Shown in pieces: positions 23,514 through 28,782 of a stretch of DNA of 28,782 nt (positions are counted from its first letter, which is position 1; each line of letters starts with the position of its first letter). The notes below the pieces were generated by a model. The model searched no databases, was not told the origin of the DNA, and saw only the letters and a list, made by a program, of their open reading frames with translations. The stretch covers positions 1-28,782 of the forward strand of contig CBFDCQ010000040.1 in the NCBI GenBank assembly GCA_965603355.1, read 5' to 3'. The position numbers and the translations under genes were made by a program. This DNA is from CBFDCQ01 sp965603355. GTDB lineage: Bacteria > Hydrogenedentota > CAZGCA01 > CBFDCQ01.

Positions 23514-23542
23514 ATTATATGCTTTGCGCCTCATTCGGTCAA
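23514..23542 (-). promoter_or_regulatory. Sigma-70-type promoter of the activator gene
   Basis: On the minus strand TTGACC (23542-23537), 17 bp, then TATAAT (23519-23514). This is a near-consensus housekeeping promoter about 100 bp upstream of the activator start, implying constitutive expression with activity set by the PAS domain. Confidence 0.7.
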
Positions 23543-23644
23543 ATGCGGGGTACAGTCCCGCTTTCGGACGATCTTCCTGCGATCCGAGTAGCACAGCTAC
23601 ATTACGGTTCCGTTTCTTGGAGAAGGGCGACCTCGGAAAGCAAG

Positions 23645-24340
23645 TTACTTCTGTTCCGCCGAAGGCTCGGCGGGTAGATGTTCTTCCACAAAGATCTCGC
23701 GCCGGTCGAACTCTGCCCAGACGTCAAAGCAGCAGTCTTCGATCTCGTGGAAGTATGCAGGAGTGAGGGAACCGTGCTTGTCCGACGCGGTCTTGATGAT
23801 ACTGTCGACCCTTTTCCGGTATTTCGGCTTTAGCGATAACCGTGCCTTAAGGCCCTTGTATTCGAACACAGCGGCGACGCCCGGGGCAGATACCACGGGC
23901 ACGTCAATGAGCTTCTGTGCGAGCGTGCTCCCTAGTGAAGCTTGAATACCATCAATCGTGCACGATATCGGCGGCTCGATACCGGTCTCCACCGTCACAT
24001 GGACTGCGCGCGTCGGCGCGTTGAGCACTTCGCGCGCACGTACACCCATTTTCGCTCCCAACACGGTATAGATGCCCACGTGTTGATGTAGCTCATGGGT
24101 CAGCACAATCGCGACCCATTCCTCCTGGCCGTACTTCTCCAGGATGCCCTTGTGGAGCAGGTCAGCGGCTTCCGGACGATACGATTCCGGGTCAACCGGA
24201 AACTGCTTCAGAACCGCAAGAGGTCGCTCGCCTGGCGTAGCTGATAACCTGTGCGCTCGCGGCTCGTCAGTGAATCCAGATTCAGCAGTCACTCCAGCAA
24301 TAATTACCACAAGTCCTACCGTGAGAATAAATCGCTTCAT
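23645..24340 (-). CDS. Exported FmdE-like protein
   Basis: A 231-residue protein with a Sec signal peptide (MKRFILTVGLVVIIAGVTAE). The centre resembles the FmdE domain of formylmethanofuran dehydrogenase subunit E: THELHQHVGIYTVLGAKMG, then VETGIEPPISCTIDGIQASL and GSTLAQ, the latter two corresponding to the family's Cys/DGIQ/TGCT segment with Cys partly replaced by Ser. The end carries EDCCFD. GGAGGG precedes ATG 24340. FmdE-type proteins bind zinc and turn up next to molybdenum or metal proteins. The function of this exported form is unknown. Transcribed in the same direction as the pseudopilin gene. Confidence 0.72.
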   Translation of the reverse strand: MKRFILTVGLVVIIAGVTAESGFTDEPRAHRLSATPGERPLAVLKQFPVDPESYRPEAADLLHKGILEKYGQEEWVAIVLTHELHQHVGIYTVLGAKMGVRAREVLNAPTRAVHVTVETGIEPPISCTIDGIQASLGSTLAQKLIDVPVVSAPGVAAVFEYKGLKARLSLKPKYRKRVDSIIKTASDKHGSLTPAYFHEIEDCCFDVWAEFDRREIFVEEHLPAEPSAEQK

Positions 24341-24360
24341 GTTGACTCCCTCCGAATGTT

Positions 24361-25338
24361 TTACCGTAACCCGAAGTGGCTTATCTCGCGAAGTATCCGC
24401 GGATTGTTCGTGAGCGGGAACTTCGTCGGGTACGAGACCCACTCAACGTGACCGTCCATGTAGAGGACGTTCGCACCGCCAGGTACGTGGTTGAATACGA
24501 CCATGCCCGCTGTGTCCTCCGAATGTTGTGCCATACCGAACGTGTCCCACATCACAGGTATGGAACTCTGACTCATGGCGCTTCCCGCCGGGTTGTTTAT
24601 GTCCGTTATCAGAAAGCGTTCAATCCCCTCTCTCAGCCGGTAGACGGTGTCGCCCCCAGCCGTACCAGTAACCGGCACTTCCGGGTCCGATGGCGGCGGT
24701 ACCCACGGCGGCCAAGTCGATTCCAACGCCCACAGGTCCAAGTCTCGCGTGGTGTCCTTGAACTGAACGACGTCCGTGATATAGAGAATCGGTACCGGCG
24801 TGCTCTCGACCCGGTTTGCCGCCGTAACTGCACCCCACATCCCGAGGTACTCAGGCACCCTCGTTGCCACGTACCCCTTGTATAGATAGGAGCGCCCAAG
24901 TTCCGCACACAGGTAGTAGTCCATCGACATGAAATCTTGCGCGGCAAGAGCGTCCTCCTGCCAGGAATCGAAGTTGCCATCCTCGGGCAGCCGGCCCTGG
25001 ACGAACTGACCGGGACCATCCGCACATGGGTCCGACGGACAGCGCGCGACGCCACGGTCTGTAAGGTACTCCGCGCCAATTGAGGAGGCGGCGGGCGCAC
25101 TGAACATCGCCGCTCCGTTCACGTTCGCGTACGGAGCTGCCGGCGGGAAATCACCGCCATACTCGTTAGCGTACATCTTGAAAACCAACCCAAACTGCTT
25201 CAGGTTATTGGCACACGATGCGCGGCGTGCCGCCTCTCTCGCCCGCGCCAGCGCCGGCAGCAGTATCGCCGCGAGTATCCCGATGATCGCTATCACCACA
25301 AGTAGCTCGATTAGCGTGAATCCACCTGATTTCTTCAT
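24361..25338 (-). CDS. Type II pseudopilin (prepilin-type N-terminal methylation protein)
   Basis: A 325-residue protein with a class III signal: KKSGG|FTLIELLVVIAIIGILAAI, where PilD cleaves after Gly and methylates Phe. A helix (ALARAREAARRASCANNLKQ) follows, then a large globular region and a DGHVEWV motif near the C-terminus. Pseudopilins of this kind are abundant in Planctomycetes-, Lentisphaerae- and Hydrogenedentes-type bacteria. GGGAGGG precedes ATG 25338. The exported FmdE-like gene starts 21 nt after its stop codon. Confidence 0.88.
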   Translation of the reverse strand: MKKSGGFTLIELLVVIAIIGILAAILLPALARAREAARRASCANNLKQFGLVFKMYANEYGGDFPPAAPYANVNGAAMFSAPAASSIGAEYLTDRGVARCPSDPCADGPGQFVQGRLPEDGNFDSWQEDALAAQDFMSMDYYLCAELGRSYLYKGYVATRVPEYLGMWGAVTAANRVESTPVPILYITDVVQFKDTTRDLDLWALESTWPPWVPPPSDPEVPVTGTAGGDTVYRLREGIERFLITDINNPAGSAMSQSSIPVMWDTFGMAQHSEDTAGMVVFNHVPGGANVLYMDGHVEWVSYPTKFPLTNNPRILREISHFGLR

Positions 25339-25390
25339 TGCTCTACCCTCCCTGACCGAGGTTGAAGCATCATACAACCCACATAGAATG

Positions 25391-25417
25391 GTAGCACGAT
25401 ATCCTATATCGTAGCAC
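25391..25417. promoter_or_regulatory. Candidate operator 1 (GTAGCAC direct repeats)
   Basis: GTAGCAC at 25391-25397 and 25411-25417, a 20-bp period, enclosing the inverted repeat ACGATAT-CCT-ATATCGT (25396-25412). It lies 53 bp before the pseudopilin start, on the side facing nikR. Its binder is unproven; NikR is the nearest candidate. Confidence 0.45.
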
Positions 25418-25589
25418 ATGCCTGCTCTTTTGTCAACTGCTTCAATTCGCGTGGGCTCGGGCCATGATGGTGGGGAAGGCGTGTCCTACACTGACTGCTT
25501 TCAGTGCGCTCCGGTTGTCGGAGAGCAAAGCACGTCCGTGGCACACTCAGCCTTGGATGGCACACCTCCCTTGATCTGCACGGGCATAC

Positions 25590-25617
25590 GTGCTACCATA
25601 TCCGCGACTTATGCTAC
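25590..25617. promoter_or_regulatory. Candidate operator 2 before nikR
   Basis: GTGCTAC at 25590-25596 and TGCTAC at 25612-25617 (21-bp period), opposite in orientation to operator 1 but sharing TGCTAC-N-ATAT. It immediately precedes the nikR ribosome site, so a protein bound here would block expression of nikR. Confidence 0.45.
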
Positions 25618-25632
25618 GGAGGAGGTGTAAAG

Positions 25633-26049
25633 ATGTCTGACTTGTACCGGTTCGGGATATCGATCGATTCGAAGCTCATAGGACAGTTTGACGCCGCGAT
25701 TGAGAGGCGAGGGTACAACAATCGCTCTGAAGCGATCCGAGATCTGATTCGCGATTTCATCGTTCGCCAGGAATGGGGAGCCGACGAGGAGATTGTTGGC
25801 ACCATAACCCTCGTCTACGATCATCACGTGCGTGAGGTATCTCCGCGGCTGATAAAGCTGCAGCACAAGGCAAAAGACGCGGTCTTGTCGAACCTGCACA
25901 TTCATCTTGATCATGACAACTGCCTGGAGGTGATTGCGGTCAGGGGACGGGCAAAGAAGGTCCAGGCGTTGGCCGATGAACTGGTCGGCGCCCGCGGCGT
26001 CAAACACGGTAAGCTGACAGCCACGACGACAGGGCGAAGTCTTTCGTAG
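25633..26049 (+). CDS. nikR: Nickel-responsive regulator NikR
   Basis: A 138-residue ribbon-helix-helix plus ACT-domain transcription factor. The N-terminus (YRFGISIDSKLIGQFDAAIE) is the DNA-binding ribbon-helix-helix. The nickel site His78, His89, His91 and Cys97 (QHKAKD, LHIHLDHDNCLEV) aligns with E. coli NikR His76, His87, His89 and Cys95. ATG 25633 has GGAGG about 8 nt upstream; longer in-frame reading from 25504 has no support. No nickel transporter or Ni-enzyme gene lies in the window, so its targets are elsewhere or among the neighbouring genes with TGCTAC sites. Confidence 0.93.
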   Translation: MSDLYRFGISIDSKLIGQFDAAIERRGYNNRSEAIRDLIRDFIVRQEWGADEEIVGTITLVYDHHVREVSPRLIKLQHKAKDAVLSNLHIHLDHDNCLEVIAVRGRAKKVQALADELVGARGVKHGKLTATTTGRSLS

Positions 26050-26264
26050 AAGAGTGTAAGGCTCGTGTCGCGCAGACTAAAGGGAGCAGCGTTTAACAAC
26101 CGAGACGCGCGAAGCCGCATGTCGCAGAATTCCTGTCTGTTGGTGCCCCACGTTTGCCGTATCGTGTCTGGTCGCGGTCTCGCAGTAGTATACAGGTTGC
26201 GAAGGATTACACGGCGCCTCGGTCGAGAAAAAATGTGCCACTAACTGGGCCACATTTCTTGCAC

Positions 26265-26291
26265 AACATGTGCAACATGTGCCATATGTGC
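26265..26291. repeat. Three tandem 9-bp repeats
   Basis: AACATGTGC, AACATGTGC, CATATGTGC in a row. The core ACATGT is palindromic. They lie about 75 bp from the partial tRNA, the usual distance of integrase or excisionase arm sites, though no integrase is present. Confidence 0.65.
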
Positions 26292-26317
26292 AGGTGTTGT
26301 TGGATCTAGCTAAATGC

Positions 26318-26346
26318 ATGAGAATCGGTAAGTTCCTGATTCTCAT
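26318..26346. other. Stem-loop upstream of the tRNA fragment
   Basis: Arms ATGAGAATCGG and CCTGATTCTCAT pair over 11 bases with one bulge around a TAAGTT loop. It directly precedes the junction where the tRNA 3' part begins. Confidence 0.55.
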
Positions 26347-26364
26347 AGGGTCGCGGAAAAGCGC

Positions 26365-26418
26365 CTCGTTGGGCTCATAACCCAAAGGTCGGCGGTTCGA
26401 ATCCGTCCCCCGCTACCA
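26365..26418 (+). pseudogene. Partial tRNA-Met (CAU), 3' two thirds only
   Basis: From CTCGTT onward the sequence is a standard tRNA: anticodon stem-loop GGGCTCATAACCC (anticodon CAU), variable loop AAGGTC, T arm GGCGG-TTCGAAT-CCGTC, acceptor 3' strand CCCCGCT, A and an encoded CCA. The 5' acceptor strand AGCGGGG and most of the D arm are absent upstream, where an unrelated hairpin lies. The gene cannot make a functional tRNA. A 3' fragment of this kind followed by the native terminator is the usual mark of an integration att site. Confidence 0.75.
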
Positions 26419-26428
26419 AAGCCATATT

Positions 26429-26463
26429 GGGGGACTTGCCAACGTGCAAGTCCCCCTCTTTTT
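26429..26463 (+). terminator. Rho-independent terminator
   Basis: A perfect 11-bp stem, GGGGGACTTGC / GCAAGTCCCCC, with a 6-base loop followed by TCTTTTT. It lies just downstream of the tRNA fragment on the same strand and was probably the terminator of the original tRNA gene. Confidence 0.9.
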
Positions 26464-26853
26464 CCATGCCAGTGAGAGAGACATTTTGTGCCTCTGGCAA
26501 TTACTGCGAAGGAATCTAAACCCCCTTCCCTGCTCGTTGGGCAGAGACCCCAACGATGCCTCAAGCATAATGCGTTCGTCTGTTCTCGTACGTGTACTTT
26601 CAAGCAGGCAGTGAACGGAACTTGCTTTTCGGCAGTTACTTAATGTCCGGCGTGCTTTGCGTCTAGGTCACACTAGCCTGCTTTGCAGGCAACCGGGCAA
26701 CGGTTCGAGCAGACATCCTAACTACCGCAAAGTGGAGGAGTGTAGGGCACACCGCTTTGCGGGGATCGTTTGGCGAGCGGGCTCGCGCTCGAGGGGCGAA
26801 TCGCCTTGAACGAATGTTGAGGGTCTTGCGCCGGCTACTCGGGGGATTCATTT

Positions 26854-28539
26854 CTAGGACTGAATGCGCCTCAGTAGCTCAAAATTGCATACTCTGACTG
26901 CGGGCACGCCCTGTGGACCCATAACCAGCCGGCCGGATCTGTCCACAGAAAGCAGCAGATGATTGCCTCTAAGATCCAAATCCTCGATTGCCAATTCACC
27001 TAACCGTTCATTAGTCACCTGCATTGTGCGAATGTAGGTGTCCTGAGTGATGAAGCCCTCGCGATACGCGCGCAGAGCATCTATCCCCCGATAGTACTCC
27101 TCGTCTTTCTCGGCAAGCAGTTCGTCCGGGCCGTTCCAGTAGCCCCAGACTGTTATGTAGTCGTGATGCTTTTCGAGAATAGGATGCCCCTCTTGAGTTG
27201 TCAACGACTCATGACTCTCGTACCTGCTATTATCACGAAGCCCGGCCGGCACCTCGGCCTTGTGACCGCTCCGATAAATGGCCCGGGGATATGTTGTGGC
27301 AATCCCGTTTCCGGCCAGTTCGAGATTGAACGCAAACTCCTCAAACGGGCTGTTGTATCCATGAGCAAAGATTCGATTCTCGTTCTCAAGGTAAGGGTCC
27401 GCGTCGGGTAGTTCGCCAACCTTTGACACTCGCCACACAAGGTGAATGCTGTCTTTGGTTATGGTTTCGTACACTCGGCTCGAGACCGACAGACTCTTTC
27501 TCGGGGTCTTTCTCCACTTCTCAGGCAGAAAGTATTCAAAGAGCACCGGATCCTTTCCCACGACCCACAGCGCGCCGCCGGTGCTCTCGACTTGCCCAAA
27601 CACGTAATCGACCCCCATAATCGTGACCGGCACAAGCCCAGGGAGGAAGCGCCCCTTGCCCTCGAAGCGATGGGCTTGCCTTGTCAAGTAGCTCTTCCGC
27701 TTGGAACCTCTTACAGCCTGTTCGCGCTGGGGCGTTCTCTCAAGAAGCTCAAAATCGATAAGCCCACAGAGGGTATTGCCATGTTCGTCGGTCACGAGCT
27801 CCCCGTCGCGCGCTGGCCTGACAATAATGTGATGGGGCTTGTTGTCTCTGACATGGAAGCCCCTATTTGTCAGTTCCTGCTTGGACTGCGACAGGAGATC
27901 CCCGAAAGAGTCCTCGCCAATTACTACCTCACTGAGGGCTTGAGCCGCATCCAAGCCTTCTATCCACTCGTATAGAACGGCATAACCCCTGTTGGGGTCA
28001 AGCATGACCTCCTTGTGGTTCCTCTGTATCGCTTCAATCTTGTACCGCTTCCTTCCCAACCTGTCTATTTCAACGTATTTCCTGGGCACGTAGATAGCCA
28101 GGGGTTTGTGGATGAAAAACCCGCTCGGGATTTCAGGTCGCGTGTTCCGTAATTCGATGACGAGGCTGAACTCCTCAAAGGGGCTGTTGAACGCCGCGCC
28201 GCTCAAGTCCGATGCTTCGGTTTCCCCGGGAATGTCCTGTCCCATGCGATTCCACTTCAGAACGATTTCCTTTGAGTGACCTCCTATCTCCTTGGTCGTG
28301 ATTTTGTACAGAGTGCTTGTGCCGGGAAGTCTGACGCTGTGCGCGGCGAACCAGTCCTGGTCGGCAAAATGGTTGTGAGGCAGAAGGTGGCCAACGAAGG
28401 GAAGCCCGTACTCGGTGACATATAGGTCGCTTCCGTCGTCCATCTGCAGGTGCAAATAGTCGACCCCAAACACCGAGACCCTCGGTTGGCGCGCCATGTG
28501 GGCGCCGGTAGTGAGCATCTTGTCGAAGCTTGGAACCAT
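26854..28539 (-). CDS. Tandem-duplicated kinase-like protein
   Basis: A 561-residue protein made of two homologous halves: VFGVDYLHLQMDDG / IMGVDYVFGQVEST, FNSPFEEFSLVIEL / YNSPFEEFAFNLEL, and CGLIDFELLERT / VRVCNFELLRRI. Each half resembles a protein-kinase-like fold. The first keeps a catalytic-type RDNKPHHIIV and a DFE motif in place of DFG. In the second these become LDLRGNHLLL and CNFE, so it may be inactive or divergent. The ATG at 28539 lies 6 bases after TATAAT, suggesting a leaderless transcript; ATG 28497 is an alternative. Function unknown, no close operon partners; the fold assignment is by pattern only. Confidence 0.55.
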   Translation of the reverse strand: MVPSFDKMLTTGAHMARQPRVSVFGVDYLHLQMDDGSDLYVTEYGLPFVGHLLPHNHFADQDWFAAHSVRLPGTSTLYKITTKEIGGHSKEIVLKWNRMGQDIPGETEASDLSGAAFNSPFEEFSLVIELRNTRPEIPSGFFIHKPLAIYVPRKYVEIDRLGRKRYKIEAIQRNHKEVMLDPNRGYAVLYEWIEGLDAAQALSEVVIGEDSFGDLLSQSKQELTNRGFHVRDNKPHHIIVRPARDGELVTDEHGNTLCGLIDFELLERTPQREQAVRGSKRKSYLTRQAHRFEGKGRFLPGLVPVTIMGVDYVFGQVESTGGALWVVGKDPVLFEYFLPEKWRKTPRKSLSVSSRVYETITKDSIHLVWRVSKVGELPDADPYLENENRIFAHGYNSPFEEFAFNLELAGNGIATTYPRAIYRSGHKAEVPAGLRDNSRYESHESLTTQEGHPILEKHHDYITVWGYWNGPDELLAEKDEEYYRGIDALRAYREGFITQDTYIRTMQVTNERLGELAIEDLDLRGNHLLLSVDRSGRLVMGPQGVPAVRVCNFELLRRIQS

Positions 28540-28545
28540 GTTGAT

Positions 28546-28551
28546 ATTATA
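28546..28551 (-). promoter_or_regulatory. TATAAT box directly before the kinase-like gene
   Basis: A consensus -10 box six bases upstream of the ATG with no ribosome site in between, pointing to a leaderless mRNA. The -35 region 17 bp further is poor. Confidence 0.4.
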
Positions 28552-28746
28552 ACCGCCCTGGGATACTGCGACACCTCATGCCGTGGTCTTCTCATCCGAC
28601 TGCTGTAAGTCCACGGCTTTTGCCATGACGTTCGCCCTGAGATTTGCTAAAAATCCCAAAAGACAACCCGTTCAGGGCTGAGAACAGTTTGCAGCGAAAA
28701 AGGAGCCAAAGTCAAGCGCTGCTTCATCGCGGTGTCATAACTCTTT

Positions 28747-28782
28747 GATAATGTCCTCAGGTGGACTCGGTAGAAATGTCCT
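28747..28782 (-). repeat. IS-end-like motif, right
   Basis: The minus strand reads AGGACATTTCTACC from the last base of the window, then AGGACATTATC 25 bases on, followed by AAAGAGTTATGACA. This mirrors the left-end motifs (168-206 and the following AGAGTCTTGACA) in inverted orientation. Confidence 0.5.

Larger units (their letters stand above)
25339..25632. other. Divergent intergenic region between pseudopilin and nikR
   Basis: A 294-bp region with no gene. It carries two TGCTAC-repeat sites (25391-25417 and 25590-25617) near the pseudopilin start and next to the nikR ribosome site. The rest is unremarkable. Confidence 0.6.
26050..26853. other. Repeat-rich region around the tRNA scar
   Basis: An 804-bp stretch with no credible protein gene. 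It contains an inverted repeat AAATGTG/CACATTT (26231-26257), three tandem 9-mers (26265-26291), a strong hairpin (26318-26346), the partial tRNA-Met (26365-26418), and a terminator (26429-26463). The remainder (26470-26853) shows no recognisable feature. Confidence 0.6.

Noticed and set aside
23656..23673. Hairpin CCGCCGA/TCGGCGG at the end of the FmdE-like gene
   Set aside because: It lies within coding sequence and has no following T-tract, so it is not called a terminator.
26341..26418. Complete tRNA-Met gene
   Set aside because: The bases at the expected 5' end cannot pair with the acceptor 3' strand CCCCGCT and the D arm is missing.
26343..26603. Open frame on the minus strand with GSGGRIRTADLWVM
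   Set aside because: This is the well-known artefact of translating the antisense of a tRNA-Met gene; it runs across the tRNA fragment and terminator.
26663..26851. Minus-strand open frame of 62 codons before the kinase-like stop
   Set aside because: Basic, low-complexity composition, no ribosome site and no recognisable motif; probably noncoding.

Overview
The window reads as one end-to-end piece of a Gram-negative anaerobe from a poorly cultured lineage. Two outer-membrane beta-barrels and LolA/porin-type proteins indicate an outer membrane. Many iron-sulfur P-loop proteins and an orange-protein (Orp)-like gene set indicate anaerobiosis, as in sulfate reducers. A type II pseudopilin ending in a DGHVEW-type motif is common in the Planctomycetes/Lentisphaerae/Hydrogenedentes/Sumerlaeota world, so the phylum is left open. 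There is no rRNA and no complete tRNA gene.

Left part (1-6058). After a gene-poor leader with IS-end-like repeats comes a plus-strand NifU-like scaffold gene. It converges on a minus-strand set: metallo-beta-lactamase-fold hydrolase, two ABC-3 family metal permeases, a ZnuA/TroA-type binding protein and a coiled-coil porin. No ATPase for this importer is present.

Central part (6143-15953). About sixteen minus-strand genes form an Orp/Mrp-type cluster. It holds four DIM (NifX/NifB-like) proteins, two MinD-type ATPases with inserted 2[4Fe-4S] ferredoxin domains, an Mrp/ApbC ATPase, DsrE, a CoA-disulfide-reductase-like flavoprotein, three DUF5320-type Gly-rich proteins, TrmO-like, DUF4405, DUF59/MIP18 and FmdB proteins. 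A sigma-54 promoter with GG-N10-GC spacing lies just before the first gene.

Second operon (16318-21852). A second, nearly identical sigma-54 promoter precedes a truncated DIM gene, a DUF5320-type protein, a GNAT acetyltransferase, and a low-GC four-gene envelope module: LolD-like ATPase, LolC/E-like permease, an exported DIM-LolA fusion, and an outer-membrane barrel. Upstream of both promoters lie paired inverted-repeat sites 33 bp apart. The gene just upstream of the second promoter encodes a PAS/AAA+/Fis sigma-54 activator (22041-23414). A decayed copy of its 3' end lies upstream of the first promoter. The simplest reading is a duplication of an activator-promoter-DIM block that produced two operons under one activator.

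Right part (23645-28782). An exported FmdE-like protein, a pseudopilin, a nikR regulator with TGCTAC repeat sites before it, the 3' two thirds of a tRNA-Met followed by a perfect terminator (a likely integration-site scar), and a tandem-duplicated kinase-like protein. IS-end-like repeats in inverted orientation lie near both ends of the window, so the sequence may be bounded by copies of a repeat element.

How it may work together (inference): NifU-like, DUF59, Mrp and MinD-Fd proteins handle Fe-S or Mo/Cu-S clusters; DsrE and the flavoprotein handle sulfane sulfur; DIM proteins bind the cluster; the Lol-like module extends a DIM domain to the periplasm. Metal supply and regulation (ZnuA-type importer, NikR) sit alongside.
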